Shown here in pieces: positions 50,465-59,276 of a stretch of DNA of 64,000 bases. The DNA is taken from positions 1 to 64,000 of the forward strand of contig NZ_WJBC01000006.1 of NCBI RefSeq assembly GCF_014284475.1, written 5' to 3'. The stretch is from Acetobacterium fimetarium. GTDB taxonomy: Bacteria > Bacillota > Clostridia > Eubacteriales > Eubacteriaceae. The position numbers and the translations under genes are program-made. Positions within the stretch are counted from its first letter, which is position 1. Each line of letters starts with the position of its first letter. The notes under the pieces were generated by a model. It was not told the origin of the DNA and ran no database searches. It saw only the letters and a list, made by a program, of their open reading frames with translations.

Positions 50465-51238
50465 TTAAACATCAATCAGATCCAGAATTTCTTCCCGCAG
50501 GGCCAGATAGTCGGCATCCACATGAACCCGACCGGTGTGCTCATCGATGGCCCGGTCACAAAAATCGACGCTGAATTCCTGAATAATGGTGCCCGGACAT
50601 TTGGACATCACCAGCAGCCGGGTGCCCAGGGACAGGGCCTCGTCGACATCATGGGTGATCATAAAAATGGTGTTCTGGTCCTGTTGCCAGATTTTTCGGA
50701 CCAGCTGCTGCATATGAATCCGGGTCAGCGCATCCAGGGCACCGAAGGGTTCATCCAGCAACAGGATCGCCGGTTCATTGGCCAGCGCCCGGGCCAGTGC
50801 GACCCGTTGTTTCATTCCCCCGGACAGCTGAAAAGGCGGCTGATCGGCGACTTCCAGCAGATGGACCTGTTCCAGATAATGGCTGGCGATCCGGGTGATT
50901 TCAGTGGCCGGCAGACCTTTTATTTTAGGGCCAAATTCAACATTTTTGCGGACACTCATCCAGGGATACAGGGATGCGGACTGAAAAACCACGCCCCGTT
51001 GCCGGTCGGGACCGGCAACCGGCTGGCCGTGCATTAAAAAGGTGCCGTCACTGGGTTGAGTAAACCCGGCAATCACGTTAAGCAGGGTACTTTTACCGCA
51101 GCCCGAAGGCCCCAGCACACAGATGAAATCATGCTGACAGATCTTCAGATCAACTCTATCCAGGGCCCGGACCGGTTCATTATCAGTGGGGTAATCCACG
51201 GTTAAATTGTCAATTTCGATTATCAGCTCGTTGTTCAT
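50465..51238 (-). CDS. tauB: Taurine/sulfonate-type ABC transporter ATPase
   Basis: 257 residues. Walker A GPSGCGKST, Q-loop VFQSASLYPW, signature LSGGMKQRVALARA, Walker B LLLDEPFGALD, H-loop THDVDEA. The layout 'ddPtm..v.nV.fgp' and 'L..V.L...' is the NitT/TauT class. Follows the binding-protein gene by 12 bases and precedes rffA; powers import of the substrate bound by the downstream-encoded lipoprotein. Confidence 0.92.
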   Translation of the reverse strand: MNNELIIEIDNLTVDYPTDNEPVRALDRVDLKICQHDFICVLGPSGCGKSTLLNVIAGFTQPSDGTFLMHGQPVAGPDRQRGVVFQSASLYPWMSVRKNVEFGPKIKGLPATEITRIASHYLEQVHLLEVADQPPFQLSGGMKQRVALARALANEPAILLLDEPFGALDALTRIHMQQLVRKIWQQDQNTIFMITHDVDEALSLGTRLLVMSKCPGTIIQEFSVDFCDRAIDEHTGRVHVDADYLALREEILDLIDV

Positions 51239-51250
51239 CCGGCACCATCC

Positions 51251-52294
51251 TTATTTTTGTGACATTTCGATATAGGTGGAATTGATGAAGGCGTCAAATT
51301 CTTCCTGACTGGGGGCTTTATCAATGGCTTTTTGACTTTGCAGAAAATCAGCAGTATCCTTCATGATTTTGGAAAAATTCCCGGGCTTCCCGGTAGTCCC
51401 CATATAATCGGCGCCGAGCTGTTCTTCCGGCGTCAGCCAGATTGATCCGGTCATCTGCATCAGCGCATTGTCGGTGGTGATCCCCAGTTCGGCTGCCACC
51501 GCGGCTGCGGCTTCCTGGGGATTGCTGCGATAGAGATCGCCGCCGTCACTGAGGCATTTCACAAAGCCGGCCACCAGCTCGGGATACTGGGCCGAAAATT
51601 CTTTGCGGACCAGACAGACATTGGCGGTGACACAGCCTTTCTCAGCCATATCGGCACTGCTGACCAGAATCGTCCCATTTTTGGTCAGATCACCCAGAGT
51701 CGGCTGCCAGGTATAAGCGGCATTGATATCGCCCCGCTCCCAGGCGGCCACTATTTCCGCGGTCTGCATATCCAGCAGTTGGACCTGGTTTTCAATCCCG
51801 GCTTCTTTTAGATAATTAAGCAAACTGTAATGGGCGGTACTGGCAAAAGGCGTGGCAATTTTCTGGCCCACCAGGTCTTGCGGCTTGGTGATGTTGCTGC
51901 CGTTCTTCACCGCCAGCCCCTCAATTTCCCCCAGTACCTCATGGATCCAGATCAGTTCCACATCAATCCCCCGGGACAAGGCGATAATGCCATTGGTATT
52001 GCCCATGGTGGCAAAATCAATGCTGCCCGAAGCCAGTGCCTTGTTGGCATCCACCCCGGAATCAAAGACGATGAACTCGTAGGGTACGCCCAATTTGTTG
52101 AAATAGTCATCATAGACCGCTTTGGTTTTACTGACCATCTCATCATTGGGCACCCGCAGATAACCAATATTCACCTTCTTCGGCAGACTGCCCTGCTCGC
52201 TCTGACTTTGGCAACCGCTAAACAGCCCCATAGTCACAACCACAGCCACCAGCACCGCCAGCACCCATACCTTTTTCTTTATTGCACTTTTCAT
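51251..52294 (-). CDS. tauA: Taurine-type ABC substrate-binding lipoprotein
   Basis: 347 residues, ATG behind TAGGAGGTTAGGAA. Signal peptide with lipobox FSGC (about residues 25-28). The mature protein closely resembles TauA: FDSGVDANKALASGSIDFATMGNTNGIIALSRGIDVELIWI, KIATPFASTAHYSLLNYL, TAEIVAAWERGDINAAYTWQPTLGDL. Binds taurine or a related sulfonate (family inference). Its Shine-Dalgarno overlaps one copy of a 16-bp duplication (52305-52320) described below. Confidence 0.9.
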   Translation of the reverse strand: MKSAIKKKVWVLAVLVAVVVTMGLFSGCQSQSEQGSLPKKVNIGYLRVPNDEMVSKTKAVYDDYFNKLGVPYEFIVFDSGVDANKALASGSIDFATMGNTNGIIALSRGIDVELIWIHEVLGEIEGLAVKNGSNITKPQDLVGQKIATPFASTAHYSLLNYLKEAGIENQVQLLDMQTAEIVAAWERGDINAAYTWQPTLGDLTKNGTILVSSADMAEKGCVTANVCLVRKEFSAQYPELVAGFVKCLSDGGDLYRSNPQEAAAAVAAELGITTDNALMQMTGSIWLTPEEQLGADYMGTTGKPGNFSKIMKDTADFLQSQKAIDKAPSQEEFDAFINSTYIEMSQK

Positions 52295-52304
52295 TTCCTA
52301 ACCT

Positions 52305-52496
52305 CCTATTGGTAGCCCTTTTACTTCATTTCAAACAGCAAGAGTATTATTCAATAGATAACCCAGTACCGACAATTGTTACATCATGTTGTACGCATCG
52401 GTGCGGACACGGCAAAGCCTGTCCGAGTCCGCGGCGAACAACAGATTAACAATTGGTCGGTACGGTAGTCTGACGCCCCCCCTATTGGTAGCCCTT
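52305..52496. mobile_element. Small inverted-repeat insertion bounded by a 16-bp direct duplication
   Basis: CCTATTGGTAGCCCTT occurs at 52305-52320 and again at 52481-52496. Between them, 52321-52480 is an added 160-base segment with strong inverted repeats (GTACCGAC-AATTGTTA at 52366-52381, TAACAATTGGTCGGTAC at 52447-52463, one bulged base) and an inner hairpin (CGGACA 52404-52409, TGTCCG 52420-52425). The second copy is the 3' end of the permease gene (KGYQ-stop). Removing one copy plus the segment leaves the permease stop overlapping the tauA Shine-Dalgarno (TAGGAGG), a normal operon junction. No open reading frame inside. Confidence 0.8.
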
Positions 52497-53267
52497 CCAG
52501 AAAACAATTTTCTTTTCCAGAGCTTTCAGGCCCTGGTCAATCAGCACCCCCGTGATCCCCATGATGATGATCCCGACAAAGATGACACTGCTTTTTAAGT
52601 ACCGGGAAGCATCAATCACCATCCAGCCCAGACCCGATGTGGCGGCAATCATCTCCGCCGATACCAGGGTGGTATAAGCCACCCCCACCGCCGTCCGGAT
52701 GCTGGTGAAAATATCCGGCAGACAGGCCGGAAAAACAATCTGAAAAAATAAGTCCTTGCCGCTGGCTCCCAGCGACTTGGCACTGAGCAGATACTCCACC
52801 CGGATATTAGCCACCGCCGCAACACAGGCAATGTAAATGGGCGCAAAGGCCGCCAAGTACAGCAGTGTGACCTTGGACGATTCACCAATCCCCAGCCACA
52901 AAATCAATACCACATAATAAGCCAATGGCGGCAGCGGCCGGTAAAACTGGACGATCGAATCCACCACCGCCCCGACCTTACTGAAATAACCACTGAATAA
53001 CCCCAGCGGTACCGCCGTGACAATGGCCAGCGCCGAAGCGATCAACAGCCGCAGCATACTGATGCCCAGGTGTTCCCAGAGGCTGATGCCATTATAACCA
53101 TCTTTGACAATCGCAATAAAGGTCTGGATCACTTCTCCCGGGGATGGCACAATCAGGTGGGAAACCAGATTGAAGCGGGTAATGATAAACCAGACCAGGA
53201 AAATAAAGGCCCAGGTCAAGAGCGTCAGCATCCGATGGTTTTTGTTAAAATCCTTCTTGTTCTGCAT
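52482..53267 (-). CDS. tauC: Taurine-type ABC transporter permease
   Basis: 261 residues, ATG behind AGGAGGAAGT. Six hydrophobic segments (e.g. LLTWAFIFLVWFIITRF; LLIASALAIVTAVPLGLFSGYF; IFVGIIIMGITGVLIDQGL) and the EAA-type loop (SAKSLGASGKDLFFQIVFPACLPDIFTSIRTAVGVAYTTLVSAEM). The last residues (FWKGYQ) coincide with the duplicated 16 bp. Upstream gene of the tauCAB order on this strand. Confidence 0.93.
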   Translation of the reverse strand: MQNKKDFNKNHRMLTLLTWAFIFLVWFIITRFNLVSHLIVPSPGEVIQTFIAIVKDGYNGISLWEHLGISMLRLLIASALAIVTAVPLGLFSGYFSKVGAVVDSIVQFYRPLPPLAYYVVLILWLGIGESSKVTLLYLAAFAPIYIACVAAVANIRVEYLLSAKSLGASGKDLFFQIVFPACLPDIFTSIRTAVGVAYTTLVSAEMIAATSGLGWMVIDASRYLKSSVIFVGIIIMGITGVLIDQGLKALEKKIVFWKGYQ

Positions 53268-53349
53268 ACTTCCTCCTGATTCTGGGCCTTTAGCCTGTTG
53301 TTATATGATCATTCACAAACCGATCATAAATCGTTTAATTCTTTCTATC

Positions 53350-55047
53350 TTAACAAAAATTATAGTCCGTTACAATAGGTTTGCGGTTCTTTGTCTGGTC
53401 GTTGAAATATTCGTAGCTGCAGATCCCCAGAAAAGAACCAGATATATTGAAAATATTGTCATAACCCAATTGTCCCAGTGCTCTGGTCATGTTATAGCTG
53501 CGCTGAGCACTGCGGCAGTGGATGTATACCGGTTGGTCCTTGGGAATCTCATCCAGTCGCTGACGGAATTGACTTAAGGGAATATTTATCGCATTGATCA
53601 GATGGCTTTTCTGATATTCGTGAGGCTCCCGGGCGTCAATGATCATAGCATTGCTTTCCACCAGGCCACGCACGGTGGTCACCGGTACCTGCTTGAATTC
53701 GCCATTAAGAATATTCAGGGCTACCATGGCGGCGAAATTAACTGGGTCTTTGGCGGTACTGAAGGCCGGTGCATAACAGAGTTCCAATTCCTTGAGGTCT
53801 TCCAGGGTGGCTCCCATCGAAATCATCGCGGCGATCACATCCACCCGCTTGGTGGCATTTCCTTTACTGACAGCTTGGGCACCGATAATTTTTCCGGTAG
53901 GCACTTCATAAACCAGTTTGAAAAAGAAAGGATGGGAGTCCGGCATGATCCCGACAATATCACCGGGAATAATGTAGACCATATCATGGGGTATTCCGCA
54001 ACGGGTGGCATTGGCCTCGGTCAAACCGGTGGAAGCGACGTTCATGTTAAAAATTTTAATACAGGATGAACCAATCACGCCGTTATTGCGGGCGGGAATT
54101 CCATACAGGTGATCTGCTGCTGCCCGGGCCTGTTTTTGCGCCGGTCCGGCCAGCGCCAGTTTGGTTTTTTTGTGGCTCAGCTGATGGTATACTTCCACCG
54201 CATCCCCGACGGCATAAATGTGCGGATTGCTGGTCTGATAATGATGATTAACCAGAATGGCACCAGTTTCGCCAATTTCCAGACCGGCCTGGTGCGCCAG
54301 TTTGGTATCCGGCGTGACCCCGATGGCCATAACCACCGCCTGAGCTTTGATGGTTTTTCCGGATTCCAGTTGCACTGCCTCATCGCTGATGGTGGCAATA
54401 CCATCGCCGACAATCAGCTGAATATCGTTGTCCATTAATTCTTTATGCAAAAGTTGAACCATGTCATAATCCAGTGTCGCCATAATCTGGTCAGCTTTTT
54501 CAACCAAGGTGACATTAAAGCCGGCTGTCGACAGTTTCAGATTTTCGGCCACTTCGACGCCGATAAAGCCGCCGCCAACTACAACCACGTCTTTGACGCC
54601 ATTCTGGACAAATTTATTGATCTTATCAATATCTACCACATTTTTGACGGAAAAAACATGGGCTTTGTCATAACCGGATATTTTAGGTACGATGGGATTG
54701 GCTCCCGGTGCCATAAACAGGGCATCATAACTTTCTTCATATTCTTTTCCGGTCTGCAGGTCTTTGATCTGGACGGTTTGTTGTTCGGGATTAATCCCCA
54801 CCACTTCCTGGTTGACCCGGGCGGTAATGTTATATTGTTTTTTAAAGACATCCGGTGTCATCAACACCAGATCCTCGCTGTTTTTGATCATGCCGCTGAG
54901 GTGATTGGGCAGACAGCAATTTGAAAAGGATACGTTTGGCCCTTTTTCAAACATGATAATTTCAGCCGCTTCATCCAGTCTTCTTGTTCGTGCCGCCACT
55001 GAAGCTCCTCCAGCAACGCCGCCGATAATGACTACTTTTTTTCCCAT
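53350..55047 (-). CDS. CoA-disulfide reductase-like flavoprotein with C-terminal rhodanese domain
   Basis: 565 residues, ATG behind AAGGAGAAG. FAD/NAD-binding fold GGVAGGASVAARTRRLDE, the redox cysteine in SFSNCCLPNHLSG (usual form NCGLP), NAD-binding VVVGGGFIGVEVAENL, and the FAD motif YAVGDAVEV. Residues 465-560 form a rhodanese domain: AMIIDAREPHEYQKSHLINAINIP and the active-site loop HCRSAQRS. Such CoADR-Rhd proteins reduce CoA persulfides/polysulfides with NAD(P)H. Fits with the neighbouring YeeE and rhodanese genes. 80 bases downstream of YeeE. Confidence 0.92.
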   Translation of the reverse strand: MGKKVVIIGGVAGGASVAARTRRLDEAAEIIMFEKGPNVSFSNCCLPNHLSGMIKNSEDLVLMTPDVFKKQYNITARVNQEVVGINPEQQTVQIKDLQTGKEYEESYDALFMAPGANPIVPKISGYDKAHVFSVKNVVDIDKINKFVQNGVKDVVVVGGGFIGVEVAENLKLSTAGFNVTLVEKADQIMATLDYDMVQLLHKELMDNDIQLIVGDGIATISDEAVQLESGKTIKAQAVVMAIGVTPDTKLAHQAGLEIGETGAILVNHHYQTSNPHIYAVGDAVEVYHQLSHKKTKLALAGPAQKQARAAADHLYGIPARNNGVIGSSCIKIFNMNVASTGLTEANATRCGIPHDMVYIIPGDIVGIMPDSHPFFFKLVYEVPTGKIIGAQAVSKGNATKRVDVIAAMISMGATLEDLKELELCYAPAFSTAKDPVNFAAMVALNILNGEFKQVPVTTVRGLVESNAMIIDAREPHEYQKSHLINAINIPLSQFRQRLDEIPKDQPVYIHCRSAQRSYNMTRALGQLGYDNIFNISGSFLGICSYEYFNDQTKNRKPIVTDYNFC

Positions 55048-55127
55048 TTGTCTTCTCCTTATATTTAGAATTTTTATATTTGCTAAAATGCCGTGAACTT
55101 TGTGCTCAGTTTCTCACGAAACCATTG

Positions 55128-56381
55128 TTATTTCTGATGTCGGTCAGGTGGAATAATGTTGACCTTTCCGGCAAAAACTTTCAGCGCCAATATACCGCCT
55201 AACCACAGGGTCAGGAAGAATCCCCAGCCGGAAAGTGAGAAATTGGCAATCCCGGAGAACAACGCCCCGATATTACAACCGCCGGCCAGTCTGGCTCCGA
55301 AGCCCATTAAAAAACCGCCGATCAGATAGTAAATAACGTCTTTTAATTTGAATTTCCAGTCAAAGGCAAACCGACCAGCCAATAAAAAGGCGATTGCGGC
55401 TCCAAGAATTATACCGATGTTTCGCAGCGATCCGGGATCATTTAAAATGCCCCCATTGGCGGTTGCTACCGCGTCAGCAAAAACCGGCGCCGTAAACTGA
55501 ACGCCGAACAGCTGCAGAAAGGCCACGCCCCAGTATACAAATGGGCCGGTTACGCCCCAGCTGTGTCCGGTGGATACCAGAATAAAAGCAAACATCAGTG
55601 CCAGCAGAATCCCGCCGGTCATAAAACTCCAGCGTTGGACAAAAACCTTATGGAAGGTCGCATAGCTGAAAAGTTTAAATGGCTCCTTATTGGGGATCGG
55701 CAATTCCTGGTCTTCATAGACAGTTTCTTCATAGTACCCTTCCTTTTTACGGAAGTTTTCATATTTGCGAACCACCAGATAAAGACCGCCCAGCATCAGT
55801 ATCGAGACCACCACGGCGCCCACATAACCAAGGACATCCGGCAGATAAAGCTTAATTCCAATCTGTCCGATGGCGGAATTGTTCAGGGCATCCTGAGCCA
55901 TCAAGCCCGGCAACGATCCCAGCACAAAGGTTGACAAGGCAATCAGCGACCGACCGGTTCCTTCACCCAAATCACTGAGGGTTCCGGAAGCACAGCCCCC
56001 GGCCAGCATCATCCCGATGCCAAAGATAAAACCACCCAGTAAAATGGAGATGTTTAAAAATTTGACTGAGCTTAACCCTGGCACATCAGCCCCAGACAAC
56101 GTCGCGGACCATTGAATCCCGGCGGCCAGGACCATCGCAATCGCAAACATTACCAGCAGTGCAGTACTGAGGCTGCCTTCACCGGTCACATAGATCCGTT
56201 TGAAGCCGCCGGCAAAGCCATAGCGGGAACGGGTTAAAATGTATCCCAGGGCCAAACCGGTCATCAGAAACAGGGGCAGTTTCTGATCCACATTTCCTTT
56301 GATGACGCCGAACCCGACGACAATTAATAATAAGGCCAGGCCGATATACGGCTGAATTGTTTTTTTTCGTGTTGATTCCAT
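55128..56381 (-). CDS. YeeE/YedE family sulfur (thiosulfate) transporter
   Basis: 417 residues, ATG behind GGAGGGAG. About ten membrane segments in two half-repeats. Each half has the family's conserved cysteine loop: GGCASGTLSDLGEGTG and ARLAGGCNIGALFSG. In characterised homologues these cysteines pass thiosulfate across the membrane, with a TusA-like partner inside; here tusA begins at 63881. A cytosolic loop (about 205-240) is charged and variable (YENFRKKEGYYEETVYEDQE). 78 bases downstream of the exported rhodanese gene, separated by a strong hairpin. Confidence 0.9.
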   Translation of the reverse strand: MESTRKKTIQPYIGLALLLIVVGFGVIKGNVDQKLPLFLMTGLALGYILTRSRYGFAGGFKRIYVTGEGSLSTALLVMFAIAMVLAAGIQWSATLSGADVPGLSSVKFLNISILLGGFIFGIGMMLAGGCASGTLSDLGEGTGRSLIALSTFVLGSLPGLMAQDALNNSAIGQIGIKLYLPDVLGYVGAVVVSILMLGGLYLVVRKYENFRKKEGYYEETVYEDQELPIPNKEPFKLFSYATFHKVFVQRWSFMTGGILLALMFAFILVSTGHSWGVTGPFVYWGVAFLQLFGVQFTAPVFADAVATANGGILNDPGSLRNIGIILGAAIAFLLAGRFAFDWKFKLKDVIYYLIGGFLMGFGARLAGGCNIGALFSGIANFSLSGWGFFLTLWLGGILALKVFAGKVNIIPPDRHQK

Positions 56382-56410
56382 TGTGTCTCCCTCCGATCAG
56401 GTTTAAATAA

Positions 56411-56439
56411 ACATGAAGTGGCAAGATGCCACTTCATGT
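56411..56439 (-). promoter_or_regulatory. Perfect intercistronic hairpin
   Basis: ACATGAAGTGGCA-tct-TGCCACTTCATGT on the minus strand, 13-base perfect arms, between the rhodanese stop (56459) and the YeeE start (56381), followed by TTTATTTAAA. Could be a partial terminator/attenuator lowering YeeE relative to rhodanese, or an RNA-end stabiliser. Confidence 0.7.
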
Positions 56440-56458
56440 AAGATGTTCAGACAGTAAA

Positions 56459-57388
56459 TTAATTGGTGACCAGTGGATAGCCTTTGTTGATCCATCCGGC
56501 AGTTCCGGTGGCAGCCGTTCCAGCTCCAGCGTTGAGGGATACCGCATCATAACCCAGTAATCGTAAGCCGGCCACAGTCTGTCCCGCGGTTTGTCCGGTG
56601 TAACAGTAAACGATAATGGTTTTGTCGGTTGGCAGGGTGCTGAACTGTGTTTCCATGCCCTTGCCGAAAGGAATATTGATGGCCCCTTCAATGTGGCCTT
56701 TGTTGAAATCTTCTGCTTTTCTGACATCCAGGAAGGTAATGGTGGTGTCTTTCGCATCCAGTGCCGCTTTGGCATCGTCTTCGGTAATTTTGTAGCTGGC
56801 AAATTTAGTATCTTTCACATCTGTCAGACCGGCATAATAGTCGACGATTGCTTTTTGAATATCCGGATCAATTTCTGTTTTGACGGCATCATCAAAAGCA
56901 TTTGGTGTCGTTTCAATAACGGCGTCAACGCCTTCAACCTTGGAAATCCCCAGGTTCCAGCCCAAATTGACGGATTTTGTGTCAAATCCGGCCATATTCA
57001 GCAACGCCACCGTCTGTCCGGCGGTTTGACCGGTAACACAGTAAATCATCACCGGTTTGTCAGCTGGAATCTTATTCAGGTTATCGGCCAGGTTGGGACC
57101 CCAAGGCATACTCAAGGCACCTTTGATGTGTCCCTGGGCATAAGCATCAGCACTGCGGATATCGATAATGGTCATCGCTTCGCCGGCTTTTACCTTGTCC
57201 ACGAAAGCAACCTGATCAATCTTGTAGATGTCTTCCGGCATGCTGGCAAAATACTCATTGACTGCGGTAACAACCGGATCGGCCTCGGCCTTGCTACCTG
57301 ATTGTGAGGTTCCATTACTGCAAGCACTGACAAGCAGCATTGTGCTGAGTAATACCAATAAAACTAAAACGCGACTTCTTTTTAACAT
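56459..57388 (-). CDS. Exported double-rhodanese lipoprotein
   Basis: 309 residues, ATG behind GGAGGAAAAG. Lipobox VSAC (residues 20-23). Two rhodanese domains: 62-150 (MTIIDIRSADAYAQGHIKGALSMP; active loop YCVTGQTAGQTV) and 205-300 (TITFLDVRKAEDFNKGHIEGAINIP; YCYTGQTAGQTV). Both active cysteines are present and both loops are the same CxTGQTA, shorter than in the CoADR rhodanese (HCRSAQRS). Exported sulfane-sulfur carrier that may hand sulfur to YeeE (inference). First gene of the rhodanese-YeeE-CoADR-tauCAB set. Confidence 0.92.
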   Translation of the reverse strand: MLKRSRVLVLLVLLSTMLLVSACSNGTSQSGSKAEADPVVTAVNEYFASMPEDIYKIDQVAFVDKVKAGEAMTIIDIRSADAYAQGHIKGALSMPWGPNLADNLNKIPADKPVMIYCVTGQTAGQTVALLNMAGFDTKSVNLGWNLGISKVEGVDAVIETTPNAFDDAVKTEIDPDIQKAIVDYYAGLTDVKDTKFASYKITEDDAKAALDAKDTTITFLDVRKAEDFNKGHIEGAINIPFGKGMETQFSTLPTDKTIIVYCYTGQTAGQTVAGLRLLGYDAVSLNAGAGTAATGTAGWINKGYPLVTN

Positions 57389-57608
57389 TTTCTTTTCCTC
57401 CAGTTCGTTAATTATTTATTTAACAACATTGTAACCGATCGTCAAGCGATTTGGTTCACAGACATTGTAATGCTGTATTAATGTTATTAATGGCACCTAC
57501 CAAAATGATATTTCCGTGATCCCGGTCCGGCTTTGTGTTATACTCAATAAAAAAACAAATCCGACTGGTATCAATCAATCCGTTTGGAATTAATTTGAGG
57601 TGGCATCC
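57389..57608. promoter_or_regulatory. Divergent promoter region
   Basis: 220 AT-rich bases between the rhodanese lipoprotein (leftward) and the GT39 gene (rightward). Repeated ACATTGTAA words (57428-57436 and 57461-57469) may be operator half-sites. No clear -35/-10 pair stands out. Confidence 0.35.
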
Positions 57609-59276
57609 ATGAATGATTACAAAACCAATTCAAGCCGCAAAAAAGCGGCGCCAAATAAAGGCCTCGCCGTTAAACAATTAATCCGGTCAGATCAAGCCAT
57701 CTATTGGTATCTGGGGTTATATTTTTTAATCAATCTACTGTTTCTGACCGCTTTCCCCTATGTTCATTCCGACGAGTCCTGGCTTAGCGGTTTGTCCCGG
57801 CATCTCGCCGTGACCGGCGACATCGGTGTTACCGAGCCTTTTTTCAATGTCTATCAACGTTATCCCCATGCCATCCGGCTCCTGTTTCATCTGCTCCAGG
57901 CTGGTTTCATGCAGCTGTTCGGCTATCATATTTTCACCTTCCGGTTGATTTCGCTGCTCTTTTCGGTGGCAACGCTGTTCTTTTTTTACAAGCTCAGCCG
58001 GCTTTTTTGTCGTGCTGCCGGCACGGCGCTACTGGCCACGCTGCTATTATCGCTGGATATCCAGTATCTTTACGCCGCCCATCTGGCCCGGCAGGAGATC
58101 ATCATTGTTTTTATTCTGATCCTGGCCCTCTATGTATTGATCAGCCGCATCGATCGTCATCACCTTACGGATGATCTGTGGCTGGGGATCATCGTCGGCC
58201 TGGGGATTGGCGTCCATCCCAACATTTTGATCGTGGCCGTGACCATTGGCCTGGGCTATCTGTATTATCTCAGGCAAAAGAAAATCCACCTTCGAAATCT
58301 GGCCCTGCTGGTGCTGGTGATCGGCCTGTTTGCAGTGCTGTTTATCGGTCTCAGTGTGATTATGGATCCGGACTATCTGGCCCACTATGCTCAGCAGGGC
58401 CAAAACTTCGGGGTAGGTGACGGACTGCCGGGTAAGTGGCAGGGTTTGCTGATTTTTTACCAACACCTGTTTAACCAATTCAGCATCGAGTATTATATGC
58501 CGGATATCCGCTATCAGCTGAGCTGTTTTGCACTGGTGCTGTCGCTCAGCCTGGTGCTGCTGGTGAAACAACGCTCAGCGCCCCGCTATCAGCAACTGAA
58601 ACTACCACTGCTGCTGGTTTTCGGCGTCAATCTGGGGATTTTTCTGATTGGTCGTTATAATGTCACCAGTGCTGTTTTTATCTTTCCGCTGATGTACCTG
58701 CTGAGCGTGCTGCTGCTGGAAAGTGTTTTTCCCGAACAAATGCCGGTCGAACCAATGTTGAATATTCACCAGCTACCTGAAAAAAAACGCAAAAAAAAGC
58801 CGCTACCGGGACTGCTGATCCTGATAACCGCTGTACTGACGCTGACCGGGCTGCATCCCCCGGCCAATCCCTATTCTACCTATCTCGCTCAGATCCAGAC
58901 CGCCATTCCCGGCCAGCCCAGGATCCTCGGCAATTTAAACGCCGAATATGCTTTTGCCGACGGCCAGCTGCTTGACTACCGCAACCTGCAGTACCTGGAT
59001 GATCGGGGGATCACCTTTGCCGATTACGTCGCGGCTGAGCAGATTGAGTACATTATCTATTATGACGAGCTGGCTTTTATTAACGCAAACCATCCCCGTT
59101 ATGATGTGATGTACGGTGATCTCACCCCGATTTTTGCTGAGATGACCACCTTTCTCGCCGAGCACTGTGAAGAAATCACGGTCTTTACCAACTCCAGTTA
59201 CGGCACCAATCTGGCCCCCCTAATTGATGCCAAGCCCTGGCAGATCCATATTTTCAGGGTGACAGCAGGGCCGTGA
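57609..59276 (+). CDS. ArnT-like GT39 membrane glycosyltransferase
   Basis: 555 residues from ATG at 57609 (GAGGTGG five bases upstream). About ten membrane segments, opening with YWYLGLYFLINLLFLTAFPYVHSDESWLSGLSRHLA, which carries the DE motif in the first extracytoplasmic loop typical of the GT39/PMT/ArnT fold. The C-terminal 150 residues are a soluble extracytoplasmic domain (GNLNAEYAFADGQLLDYRNLQYLDDRGITFADYV). Transfers a sugar from a polyprenyl-phosphate donor to an acceptor outside the membrane. It is the only rightward gene in this block and overlaps the convergent ABC ATPase by 23 bases. Confidence 0.88.
   Translation: MNDYKTNSSRKKAAPNKGLAVKQLIRSDQAIYWYLGLYFLINLLFLTAFPYVHSDESWLSGLSRHLAVTGDIGVTEPFFNVYQRYPHAIRLLFHLLQAGFMQLFGYHIFTFRLISLLFSVATLFFFYKLSRLFCRAAGTALLATLLLSLDIQYLYAAHLARQEIIIVFILILALYVLISRIDRHHLTDDLWLGIIVGLGIGVHPNILIVAVTIGLGYLYYLRQKKIHLRNLALLVLVIGLFAVLFIGLSVIMDPDYLAHYAQQGQNFGVGDGLPGKWQGLLIFYQHLFNQFSIEYYMPDIRYQLSCFALVLSLSLVLLVKQRSAPRYQQLKLPLLLVFGVNLGIFLIGRYNVTSAVFIFPLMYLLSVLLLESVFPEQMPVEPMLNIHQLPEKKRKKKPLPGLLILITAVLTLTGLHPPANPYSTYLAQIQTAIPGQPRILGNLNAEYAFADGQLLDYRNLQYLDDRGITFADYVAAEQIEYIIYYDELAFINANHPRYDVMYGDLTPIFAEMTTFLAEHCEEITVFTNSSYGTNLAPLIDAKPWQIHIFRVTAGP

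Noticed and set aside
52366-52463. Riboswitch or T-box leader
   Set aside because: The structure lacks known aptamer motifs, lies inside an operon rather than at its head, and is bounded by a direct duplication, so a small insertion fits better.
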